Source: Candidatus Thorarchaeota archaeon (GTDB lineage: Archaea > Asgardarchaeota > Thorarchaeia > Thorarchaeales > Thorarchaeaceae). From it: DNA of 7,192 nucleotides. Below, one piece after another: positions 1 through 5,757 of the stretch. The position numbers and the translations under genes are program-made. How positions within the stretch are numbered: position 1 is the stretch's first letter; every line of letters starts with the position of its first letter. A model generated the notes under the pieces. It saw only the letters and a list, made by a program, of their open reading frames with translations. It was not told the DNA's origin and made no database searches. The stretch is from contig JAEORG010000186.1 in the NCBI GenBank assembly GCA_016841005.1, forward strand, positions 1 through 7,192. Direction: 5' to 3'.

Positions 1-1622
1 AATGGGTTGAGAATGTTGGCGTAGAGAGCCATTCTTTCCAAAGCCGGTTGGTTGGCAGGGGAGGCGGAATTAATTTTGCGTCTGGTCAGGTGTACATTCC
101 ATTCTCGAAGGGTGTACTTTCTGAACCTCTTGGCAACTTTCGCTTTTGCTATCCATCGATTCCCACCTCACCATCGGCTTATTCTGAAGGTTGGGTGGCG
201 ATAGAGAATGAAGATGCCACAATCGGTCAGATGTGGGACCCTAAAGAAGTAGAGGAAATACGAATCTTTGGTGGACAACTTAATGTACTTGGTTTTCCTA
301 CGAGGAACTTGGAACCTGGAGAACAATGCAAGCTTACTAATTCCTGGCTAGTATTCAATGCGCGAAATTGGCAAGATGTTCGGCGGTTATGGAAATCACG
401 AGTTACCCACTATTATGAAGATGTATTCTCTCCAGTTTCTGATCAATTAACAGAACGAATGCTAGCAGTCAAATCTCCGCCCATCGTTCTTCCCCATGCT
501 TCAGAAGCACATGGAACTCTTCAATTACATAATCCATTACATATTGCTCATGAAGGAATGCTCGAATTAGTTCCTCCAGATGGATGGAATGCCTCCCTTA
601 AAATCAACTCCGAAAAGAAGGATGATCTTCAAACTGAGATTGATTTTTCCAAAGACACATCGATTGATGTATTGTTAACCCCTTCTACGAGGATTAAGGA
701 TAGATTTGCTATTTACAAGGGACAACTCAATTTGAAAACGGAATATGATATTACAGAACCCGTGACGCTCGCTGTGCTGGGTTCATCCAAGGATAGAATT
801 GAAGTCACAGAAGGAGTTGAGCAAGGATGCAAAGTACATCGAGTAAAGAATGGTCTAATTGAATTTGCAGTTTCTGAAGACTATGGCGGCTGCATGTTCT
901 CATTAAGAAATGACAAAGGGATTGAGTTTCTTACAAGTTCTTTTCCAAAAGCAACTCCCCGGCCTGGAGCCTTCTTTGATAATTATCATGGAGGTGTACA
1001 GCCACTTATTTTTGATGATGAATTTGGAGAACCACTGGCAAAAGCTCTCACAAATAAGGAAAAAATGTCCACAAAATCCTATCAACATGGGGATTGGTCT
1101 GGAGTTGAACTCAGCTGGAAAGGGGAAATTCAGCAAACCACACGAGGAATCGATTCACATCTGAGATATCTGACTACAGCAGGTTCTCCATTAGTAGTAA
1201 TCGAGTGGCAAATTGTTAACAATACAACAGCCCCTGTTCGTTTCTGGCCATCACTAATTATTGATCCCAAATTAGACGGAGAATTAGCAGAAAGTAAGTT
1301 TCAAACTAAATGGACTGGTAAGGAATTCACTATCCGACAAGGGAATCTTCCTATGGCTGTTTCACCATCAAATAGTATTGTGTGGCTAATGCCTGAAAGG
1401 AATAGCCAAAAAACGAGAGGATTCAGCTTTATTGCGGCAGGCAATGAAGGCGGAATGCTTGATGCTTATCTTGGCAACCTGATGATTATGGCTCTAGTTG
1501 ATGGGCGCTCAGCTATCCTGCCGGGACAAGAACGCGTAATCACAACCTGTCTTTTTATTGACCCACCCAATTGGGAAACATTGGACGATATGAAGAACAT
1601 ACTTGATTCATTGTACCAGTAA
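1..1622 (+). CDS. Large mutarotase-like beta-sandwich protein, 5' end missing
   Basis: The reading frame is open from the first complete codon at position 3 to the TAA at 1620-1622 (539 codons visible), so the true start lies outside the window. The TTG at 48 is internal. No signal peptide or catalytic set can be judged without the N terminus. Counting from position 3, residues 1-135 and about 275-535 look like galactose-mutarotase-type beta-sandwich segments. Typical turns are EGWVAIEN near 62, DNYHGGVQPLIFDDE near 326, and WQIVNNTT at 402, the usual mutarotase 'W.I.N.T' strand. Between them, residues about 158-260 resemble an Ig-like or NEW3-type beta domain (VLLTPSTRIKDRF, LNLKTEYDITEPVTLAVLG). 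This suggests a carbohydrate-binding or carbohydrate-acting protein, but the domain reading is inferred from pattern. A substrate or reaction cannot be named. The HGG resembles GalM's first histidine motif, yet no second catalytic motif is obvious. That this is a real coding region is near certain; the function is not. Confidence 0.6.
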   Translation, partial: WVENVGVESHSFQSRLVGRGGGINFASGQVYIPFSKGVLSEPLGNFRFCYPSIPTSPSAYSEGWVAIENEDATIGQMWDPKEVEEIRIFGGQLNVLGFPTRNLEPGEQCKLTNSWLVFNARNWQDVRRLWKSRVTHYYEDVFSPVSDQLTERMLAVKSPPIVLPHASEAHGTLQLHNPLHIAHEGMLELVPPDGWNASLKINSEKKDDLQTEIDFSKDTSIDVLLTPSTRIKDRFAIYKGQLNLKTEYDITEPVTLAVLGSSKDRIEVTEGVEQGCKVHRVKNGLIEFAVSEDYGGCMFSLRNDKGIEFLTSSFPKATPRPGAFFDNYHGGVQPLIFDDEFGEPLAKALTNKEKMSTKSYQHGDWSGVELSWKGEIQQTTRGIDSHLRYLTTAGSPLVVIEWQIVNNTTAPVRFWPSLIIDPKLDGELAESKFQTKWTGKEFTIRQGNLPMAVSPSNSIVWLMPERNSQKTRGFSFIAAGNEGGMLDAYLGNLMIMALVDGRSAILPGQERVITTCLFIDPPNWETLDDMKNILDSLYQ

Positions 1623-1666
1623 CAGAATCCATACGTTTGTGACAAAAGAAAAAGGGTGGAATTTGA

Positions 1667-1680
1667 CCTTCCAATGAAGG
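1667..1680 (+). other. Short hairpin in the 155-nt gap before the adenosyltransferase
   Basis: CCTTC and GAAGG form a perfect 5-bp stem around the loop CAAT, 45 nt after the stop of the mutarotase-like gene. An 8-bp palindrome GTGATCAC follows at 1694-1701. No T-run follows the hairpin, so it is not an obvious terminator. I see no convincing TATA box in 1623-1777. The dyads could be operator-like or chance. The gap otherwise holds only the ribosome binding site of the next gene. Confidence 0.25.
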
Positions 1681-1763
1681 ATCAATGACTAGGGTGATCA
1701 CTTGATGGGTCACAATTACACGACGGAAATCTACTTACGTATGATTATGTTGCTTGCTATAAT

Positions 1764-1768
1764 AGGAG
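1764..1768 (+). promoter_or_regulatory. Ribosome binding site deciding the adenosyltransferase start
   Basis: AGGAG sits 9 nt before the ATG at 1778. Two in-frame TTG codons at 1772 and 1775 would be only 3 and 6 nt from it, so the ATG at 1778 is the better start. Confidence 0.75.
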
Positions 1769-1777
1769 AAGTTGTTG

Positions 1778-2368
1778 ATGTCCAAGAGGATTTACACAAG
1801 GGCTGGTGATAAGGGTGAAACTGGTCTTCTATCAGGTGAACGAATAGGCAAAGATGATCCACGTATCGAAGCGTACGGAACAGTTGATGAATTGAATAGT
1901 GTGCTGGGTATTGTCAAGATTTACTCATCGCAGAGGATCGCAGATTACATCTTTGAAATTCAGCAAATGTTGTTCTACGTGAATGCTGAACTCGCCTTCA
2001 ATCCAGATTTACTGGACGATCAAGGAACAACAATGCAAGACCTGAAGAAAATCAATGAAAAGGATGTTGAGTATCTTGAAAAAATAGCTGATAGATTGAC
2101 TCAAGAACTCCCATTGCTGCAGAACTTTGTTATTCCTGGAGGCACCAAGGCGGCATCATTCCTTCATCTGTCTCGGACAGTCTGTCGAAGAGCAGAGAGA
2201 CGTATTATCACCTTTGCAAAGGAGCACCATGTAAATCCTGAGCTCATCAAGTACATCAATAGACTCTCAGATGTTCTCTTCGTTTTCTCTAGGTATGAGA
2301 ATCTTGAGGAGGGAAATGGCGAACAACTCATTTCACGTGAAGGCACAAGTAAGATGAGTAAAGAATGA
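1778..2368 (+). CDS. pduO: ATP:cob(I)alamin adenosyltransferase, PduO type
   Basis: This 196-residue protein transfers the adenosyl group of ATP to cob(I)alamin, making adenosylcobalamin (coenzyme B12) in the cytoplasm. The length is normal for the PduO/MMAB family, which forms trimers of helical bundles. The N-terminal ATP-binding signature is intact: YTRAGDKGETGLLSGERIGKDD at residues 5-26, then IEAYGTVDELNSVLG at about 29-43. The C-terminal corrinoid and active-site helices carry FVIPGGT, SRTVCRRAERR and YINRLSDVLFVFSRYEN, with the expected arginines and aspartate. The start is the ATG at 1778, placed 9 nt after an AGGAG site; in-frame TTG codons lie just upstream. No B12 synthesis gene, methylmalonyl-CoA mutase or other B12-dependent enzyme lies next to it, so its client enzyme must be elsewhere. 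It converges with the transporter operon, leaving a 79-nt gap. The last residues (GTSKMSKE) are a polar tail typical of the family. Family assignment is secure; the gene symbol follows the family name. Confidence 0.95.
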   Translation: MSKRIYTRAGDKGETGLLSGERIGKDDPRIEAYGTVDELNSVLGIVKIYSSQRIADYIFEIQQMLFYVNAELAFNPDLLDDQGTTMQDLKKINEKDVEYLEKIADRLTQELPLLQNFVIPGGTKAASFLHLSRTVCRRAERRIITFAKEHHVNPELIKYINRLSDVLFVFSRYENLEEGNGEQLISREGTSKMSKE

Positions 2369-2447
2369 AATCCGCTCAATCCTAGTGAGACCTACGAACA
2401 TAAGACTGATTGAAAATTTGTTGGTGTGAGCGTATTTCTTCTTGCAT
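2369..2447. other. Convergent intergenic gap, 3' ends of two transcripts
   Basis: The adenosyltransferase and the last permease gene end tail to tail across 79 nt. The plus strand has a T-rich stretch at 2435-2442 (TTTCTTCTT region), and the minus strand reads AAATTTT near 2413-2419. T-rich tracts are the usual archaeal termination signal, so termination in either direction is plausible, but no hairpin or long T-run marks it. Nothing else is visible. Confidence 0.3.
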
Positions 2448-3245
2448 TCATAGTCCAGGAATTTTCAAACGTTCATAAACGAAATTTATCAACCAAGAAA
2501 TTGCTGTGATTAGAACAAGGAAGATGACTGCAATGATAGCGTAGACTTGTAGTGCCAAAAATGTGCGCGAGACTATGAATTTTGCCATACTAAATATATC
2601 TGCAACACCAACAAAATACGCCACAGTCGTGTATTTCGGAAGATAAACAGCTTCGTTAGACCAAGCAGGTATTGCTCGCCTTAGACTCTGCGGGAGCGCA
2701 ATATGTCTGATTTCCTGACGTTTGGTCATCCCAATTGATTCAGCTGCAAGCGTCTGTCCTGCTGAGATGGAGGCCATTGAGCCGCGGAAGAACTCAGCTT
2801 GGTATGCACCGCTGTTTAAGCCTAAGGTTATTGCACATAGAAGGATTGTGATGTTTAGAATCGTCCGGGGTGTTCCAGCAATGTCCGGAAAAATAATTCG
2901 CCAAGATATATCAAATGGAGCCATTCCTTGTGAAATCAGCCAAGCATTAATCGCAGTGGGAATTACAGTAACTGCCAATATCTGGGCGAGTAGAGGTGTG
3001 CCTCTCATAAATTCAATATATGCAGTACAGATTCGAGATATGACTGGGCCGCCATAGTGTCTACCAATTGCCAATATAATTCCGAGAAATAGACCAAAGA
3101 AAAGAGCGAAGATGTATAATCCCATGGTCATAAAGAATCCGCTAGTCAGCTCAGGATAATATTGAAGAATTCTTTGGAGCCAGTCTTGTTGAAGGGCTTC
3201 GAAGAGTCTATTTGGCGATATGGCTGTCAGTAGAAATTCCTCCAA
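2448..3245 (-). CDS. Polar amino-acid ABC transporter permease (second subunit)
   Basis: This integral membrane subunit of a HisM/GlnP-type importer is about 265 residues long. After a polar N terminus (about 35 residues), hydrophobic segments lie near 36-60, 83-103, 128-148, 205-220 and 232-256, about the five expected. EFMRGTPLLAQI at 78-89 is the conserved helix-2 motif. The cytoplasmic EAA loop, which docks on the ATPase, spans about 163-197, with GQTLAAESIGMTK, ALPQSLRRAIPAWSNE and the invariant Gly171. It probably pairs with the 231-residue permease as a heterodimer, as in HisQM. The gene is last in the operon and starts directly after the ATPase stop (TGA then TTG, no gap). The start is uncertain. 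TTG at 3245 lacks a clear upstream Shine-Dalgarno site. A GGAGG at 3243-3239 lies just inside the frame, 8 nt before an in-frame CTG at 3230-3228. The first ATG codons fall inside the first membrane helix. A 20-residue insertion between helices 2 and 3 (near 103-122) makes it longer than its partner. Confidence 0.93.
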   Translation of the reverse strand: MEEFLLTAISPNRLFEALQQDWLQRILQYYPELTSGFFMTMGLYIFALFFGLFLGIILAIGRHYGGPVISRICTAYIEFMRGTPLLAQILAVTVIPTAINAWLISQGMAPFDISWRIIFPDIAGTPRTILNITILLCAITLGLNSGAYQAEFFRGSMASISAGQTLAAESIGMTKRQEIRHIALPQSLRRAIPAWSNEAVYLPKYTTVAYFVGVADIFSMAKFIVSRTFLALQVYAIIAVIFLVLITAISWLINFVYERLKIPGL

Positions 3246-4016
3246 TCATCCCGATTGCTTATCAGACTCTGCTTGTCCGTATAAGACCTCCAACTTATGG
3301 AGGAAGTCTATCGCTCGTTTCGACTGAGGGCTCTTAAAGAAGTGTTGAGGAGTGCCTGTTTCTAAAACCACACCTCCGTCCATAAAGATCATCTCGCTAG
3401 CGACAGCACGAGCGAATCCCATTTCATGTGTCACAACGATCATCGTTGTTCCTTCTTTCGCAATATCAAGCATAACCTGTAGGACTTCTCCTATTAGTTC
3501 GGGATCAAGGGCACTAGTGGGCTCATCAAATAATATGACATCGGGATTCATAGCTATAGAACGAGCAATCCCCACCCGTTGCTGCTGACCTCCACTCAGT
3601 TGAGCAGGATAATGATGACTCCAATCAGCCATTCGAACTTTCTCGAGGGCTTTGTGAGCAATTTCATGTGCCTCTTCTTTTGTCTTGCCAAGCACAAGTC
3701 GAGGCCCAATGCTTACATTATCAATTGCCTTCAAATGGGCAAAGAGGTTGAAGTTTTGAAACACAAAGCCAATTCGTGATCGCATTTGGCTAAGATTTGC
3801 CTTTGGATCCATCAGGCTCTCGCCACGAAGAAGCACTTCCCCCTTGTCAGGAGGCGTTAGCATATTGATGACTCTGAGTAGAGTACTCTTTCCCGATCCG
3901 CTTGGTCCAAAGACAACCTTCACTTCTCCCTCGAACACATCAAAAGATATTCCTTTCAAAACCTCAAGTGTATCATATGCTTTCCATACGTCTCTTACTT
4001 CAATGACTTTTGTTAT
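3246..4016 (-). CDS. Polar amino-acid ABC transporter ATP-binding protein
   Basis: This is the cytoplasmic ATPase of the importer (GlnQ/HisP family). Read from the proposed ATA start at 4016-4014 it has 256 residues, normal for the family. All nucleotide-binding motifs are intact: A-loop aromatic Tyr14, Walker A GPSGSGKST at 37-45, Q-loop Gln87, signature LSGGQQQR at 140-147, Walker B VILFDEP ending in Asp164-Glu165, D-loop SALD, and H-loop His197. The usual first strand VIEVRDVWKAYDTLEVLKGISF is encoded upstream of the first standard start codon, TTG at 3959-3957. Starting there would remove that strand and the A-loop. No ATG, GTG or TTG occurs between the in-frame stop at 4046-4044 and that TTG. 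A perfect GGAGGTG at 4030-4024 sits 7 nt before the ATA, which overlaps the preceding permease stop as ATAA. This looks like an ATGA coupling junction with one base changed. The function is certain; the exact start is inferred. Confidence 0.93.
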   Translation of the reverse strand: MTKVIEVRDVWKAYDTLEVLKGISFDVFEGEVKVVFGPSGSGKSTLLRVINMLTPPDKGEVLLRGESLMDPKANLSQMRSRIGFVFQNFNLFAHLKAIDNVSIGPRLVLGKTKEEAHEIAHKALEKVRMADWSHHYPAQLSGGQQQRVGIARSIAMNPDVILFDEPTSALDPELIGEVLQVMLDIAKEGTTMIVVTHEMGFARAVASEMIFMDGGVVLETGTPQHFFKSPQSKRAIDFLHKLEVLYGQAESDKQSG

Positions 4017-4708
4017 TGTTTGCCACCTCCAAGACCCAGTTTTCTAAGTTTGGATGTCATACTCTCCCCTACGTATTTTGTAACCGGATATGTAAAAACA
4101 AAATAGATTATTGCGATGACAAGAATGATTCCGAGGAACAGAGCAGGATAGGTATTCGTAAAAGCCTGTCCATGATAAAGCATATCCGTTACTCCAATCG
4201 CGCTAGCTAAGGATGAGTCCTTAATTACGACGGCATATTCATTTGTCCAACCTGGTAATGAGAGACGTAACGCTTGTGGAAGAACAACATGTCGACTAGC
4301 TTGCATTTCAGTCATTCCCATTGACCGAGCAGCCATCATCTGACCGACATCAACAGACAGAATTGACCCTCGGAATAGTTCAGATTGATATGCAGCGCTT
4401 CTTAATGCAAGTGCAAATACAGCTGCAGCAAACAATGCGGCTCCAACAGAGCCAGTCCACATGAACCAACCCAACAATGCAGCCCCAAAAATAAAGAGAA
4501 GAACGAGCAATGGAATTGCTCTGAAAATCTTCTCATAACCTATAGCAAACCACTGCAATTCAACTGGTCCATACACCCGCATTAAGGCAAGGGCAACACC
4601 CACAACAAAACCAATTACCAAAGAAACAAGGGTGAGCGCAAGAGTCGTTGAGAGCCCTCTTACGGCAATCAAATAGAGAATGTCCAGAAGACTCTGCGTC
4701 TCTTGCAC
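4013..4708 (-). CDS. Polar amino-acid ABC transporter permease (first subunit)
   Basis: This 231-residue membrane subunit belongs to the HisQ/ArtQ-like permease family. Hydrophobic segments lie near residues 18-43, 62-82, 88-104, 165-178 and 186-206. IFRAIPLLVLLF at 61-72 is the conserved helix-2 motif. The cytoplasmic EAA loop spans about 122-157 (GQMMAARSMGMTE, VLPQALRLSLPGWTNE) with invariant Gly131, and contacts the ATPase Q-loop region. AYQSELFRGSILSVD before it is also standard. The short, basic C-terminal tail (SKLRKLGLGGGKQ) faces the cytoplasm. The start is GTG at 4708-4706, 6 nt after the binding-protein stop. GGTGAT at 4719-4714, spanning that stop, gives a 5-nt spaced ribosome binding site, so translation is probably coupled. 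Its own stop TAA overlaps the proposed ATA start of the ATPase by 4 nt in total. It is clearly distinct in sequence from the other permease, which supports a heterodimeric channel. Confidence 0.94.
   Translation of the reverse strand: MQETQSLLDILYLIAVRGLSTTLALTLVSLVIGFVVGVALALMRVYGPVELQWFAIGYEKIFRAIPLLVLLFIFGAALLGWFMWTGSVGAALFAAAVFALALRSAAYQSELFRGSILSVDVGQMMAARSMGMTEMQASRHVVLPQALRLSLPGWTNEYAVVIKDSSLASAIGVTDMLYHGQAFTNTYPALFLGIILVIAIIYFVFTYPVTKYVGESMTSKLRKLGLGGGKQ
4024..4030 (-). promoter_or_regulatory. Strong ribosome binding site for the ATPase, inside the permease gene
   Basis: On the minus strand GGAGGTG lies 7 nt before ATA (4016-4014). It also encodes part of the glycine-rich permease tail (LGGGKQ). 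Its position fits a start at the ATA and no other in-frame codon well; the next candidate, ATT at 4004-4002, is 19 nt away. Confidence 0.75.
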
Positions 4709-4713
4709 TCAGT

Positions 4714-4719
4714 ATCACC
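4714..4719 (-). promoter_or_regulatory. Ribosome binding site for the first permease, spanning the binding-protein stop
   Basis: GGTGAT on the minus strand matches the anti-Shine-Dalgarno end and includes the TGA stop of the binding protein. It is 5 nt before the GTG at 4708 and supports that start. Confidence 0.5.
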
Positions 4720-5512
4720 CAAACCATTTCTCAATCAATTCATCCATTGTACCATCTGCAAAAGAATTGGCAATGGCTGTGTTTATTGCAGCTGATAGCC
4801 TATCACTGCCGTATCTTATGTAGAATGCTGTTGGTGGAGCAAGAATTGTGAAGATTATTTTGATATCATAGACAGTACTATAAAGACCAAAAATTGGTTC
4901 ATCGACGTATATGGCGTCGAGAGTACCATCTTCTAGAAATCCAAACATTGTTTCAACAACGGGATATCTGTTCAGAGTAGCTTCCATTCCTGCGATATCT
5001 GTCAGTTCATAATCTTCAGCAGTTCCAGTTTGAACTCCTACATCCAACCCAACGAGATCTTCTAGTGAAGCAATAGTTAGAGTTGAATTAGCTTTAGTAA
5101 TGACGACCTCATTAGTTCGTATATACCAAACTAATGGTTGAAGGACATCACACCGCTCTTTTGTAATGAATGTAGCTGAAGCAATCATATCGATTGTTCC
5201 TGCCTGACATGCACCGATTAAGTTGTCAAAGTCCATGTCGATCCATTGAGCAGTTACATTTAGATAATCAGCAACCATTTCGGCAAGATCAATATCAAAC
5301 CCTTCTAGTTGACTAGTGGTTGTATTGAAGATCTCGAATGGTGGCCAATTTGTGTTAGTTCCCACAATAATCGTACCACGCGCCTGAATCATGTCGAAGT
5401 CGTCAAGTGGAGCAACTAGTGTAGGCGTCAGATAGCCTATACCAAATCCAACGACGATTCCAATGACCAGGAAGGCAACGAGTCTTACTGTTAAGGAACC
5501 ACCTGATGACAT
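4715..5512 (-). CDS. Membrane-anchored amino-acid-binding protein (SBP family 3)
   Basis: This 265-residue receptor captures an amino acid outside the cell and delivers it to the two permeases. Residues 9-28 form one hydrophobic helix after a short basic-polar start (MSSGGSLTVR). No lipobox cysteine and no clear cleavage site follow, so it is probably an uncleaved anchor. From residue 46 the fold is family 3: TIIVGTNTNWPPFEIFN, the signature LEGFDIDLAEMVADYL at 69-84, and NLIGACQAGTIDMI at 98-110. ITKER follows, with ligand-carboxylate-type Arg120, then VGVQTGTAEDYEL at 158-170 and LDAIYVDEP with Asp204, where the family usually binds the ligand amino group. The usual 'FS.PY' after the arginine is replaced by LQPLVWY, which is unusual. 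The substrate cannot be read from sequence. The start ATG at 5512-5510 has AAGGAGG 11 nt upstream. It is the first gene of the operon, and the best expressed judging by its ribosome binding site. Confidence 0.93.
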   Translation of the reverse strand: MSSGGSLTVRLVAFLVIGIVVGFGIGYLTPTLVAPLDDFDMIQARGTIIVGTNTNWPPFEIFNTTTSQLEGFDIDLAEMVADYLNVTAQWIDMDFDNLIGACQAGTIDMIASATFITKERCDVLQPLVWYIRTNEVVITKANSTLTIASLEDLVGLDVGVQTGTAEDYELTDIAGMEATLNRYPVVETMFGFLEDGTLDAIYVDEPIFGLYSTVYDIKIIFTILAPPTAFYIRYGSDRLSAAINTAIANSFADGTMDELIEKWFG

Positions 5513-5523
5513 TTTTTCAAATT

Positions 5524-5530
5524 CCTCCTT
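5524..5530 (-). promoter_or_regulatory. Ribosome binding site of the binding-protein gene
   Basis: AAGGAGG on the minus strand, 11 nt before the ATG at 5512, is the strongest site in the window and sets the start of the first operon gene. One base separates it from the dyad at 5532-5555. Confidence 0.8.
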
Positions 5531-5531
5531 C

Positions 5532-5555
5532 TGTGTGATTCGAGAAATTCACACA
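5532..5555 (-). promoter_or_regulatory. 7-bp inverted repeat in the transporter leader (operator or RNA hairpin)
   Basis: TGTGTGA and TCACACA are perfect inverted arms of 7 bp with a 10-nt spacer. The dyad lies downstream of the TATA-like box and 1 nt upstream of the Shine-Dalgarno site of the binding-protein gene. As DNA it could be a repressor site blocking elongation; as RNA it could form a stem next to the ribosome binding site. Which of these is right cannot be told from sequence. Confidence 0.5.
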
Positions 5556-5570
5556 ACCGTAAACATCCCA

Positions 5571-5590
5571 AAACCTACTGAAAAGGGTTT
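5571..5590 (-). promoter_or_regulatory. Second, weaker dyad near the predicted transcription start
   Basis: AAACC and GGTTT are 5-bp inverted arms, also with a 10-nt spacer, overlapping the position about 25 nt downstream of the TATA-like box. The shared 10-nt spacing with the stronger dyad is suggestive, but arms of this length occur often by chance. Confidence 0.2.
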
Positions 5591-5608
5591 GCCCCAAATG
5601 AAAAGACA

Positions 5609-5616
5609 GTATAAAA
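5609..5616 (-). promoter_or_regulatory. TATA-like box of the transporter operon
   Basis: On the minus strand TTTTATAC is close to the archaeal TATA consensus. It predicts a start near 5586 and a leader of roughly 75 nt containing the dyad and the ribosome binding site. The flank upstream (CGTATG) is not a good BRE, so this rests on the box and position only. Confidence 0.5.
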
Positions 5617-5726
5617 CATACGTAAAGAAATGAAGTCTTATTACCTTCTTTTCAGGCTTATTTCATTTATTTGGTAGACTCACTTCTTGAACATCTATGG
5701 CGACCCAAAAAAGCGGTGAAGGACAT

Positions 5727-5736
5727 CTTTTAGTAG
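5727..5736 (+). promoter_or_regulatory. Possible promoter element for the acetyltransferase (leaderless)
   Basis: CTTTTAGTAG is centred about 26 nt before the ATG at 5758, the usual distance from TATA box to start of transcription. No Shine-Dalgarno sequence precedes the ATG, which fits a leaderless transcript. The box is a weak match. An alternative is ATTTATTTG near 5666-5674, which would give a leader of about 60 nt. The rest of 5641-5757 shows nothing else. Confidence 0.3.
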
Positions 5737-5757
5737 TATGTACCATTCTCAATATTC

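Noticed and set aside
48..50. TTG as the start of the first large gene
   Set aside because: The frame is open for 15 more codons to the window edge and reads like protein (WVENVGVESHSFQSR). The gene is truncated by the window, not started here.
903..1164. Short open frames on both strands inside the mutarotase-like gene, and similar ones inside the transporter and acetyltransferase genes
   Set aside because: They lie wholly within well-supported genes in other frames and have no recognisable protein features.
1758..1763. Bacterial-looking TATAAT
   Set aside because: It directly abuts the ribosome binding site, so a transcript from it would lack that site, and no -35 element is present.
1772..1777. 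TTG codons as the start of the adenosyltransferase
   Set aside because: They are 3 and 6 nt from the AGGAG site, whereas the ATG at 1778 is 9 nt away and gives the usual family N terminus.
1623..1777. Cobalamin riboswitch upstream of the adenosyltransferase
   Set aside because: The gap is only 155 nt, no B12-box-like motif is visible, and such riboswitches are not expected in archaea.
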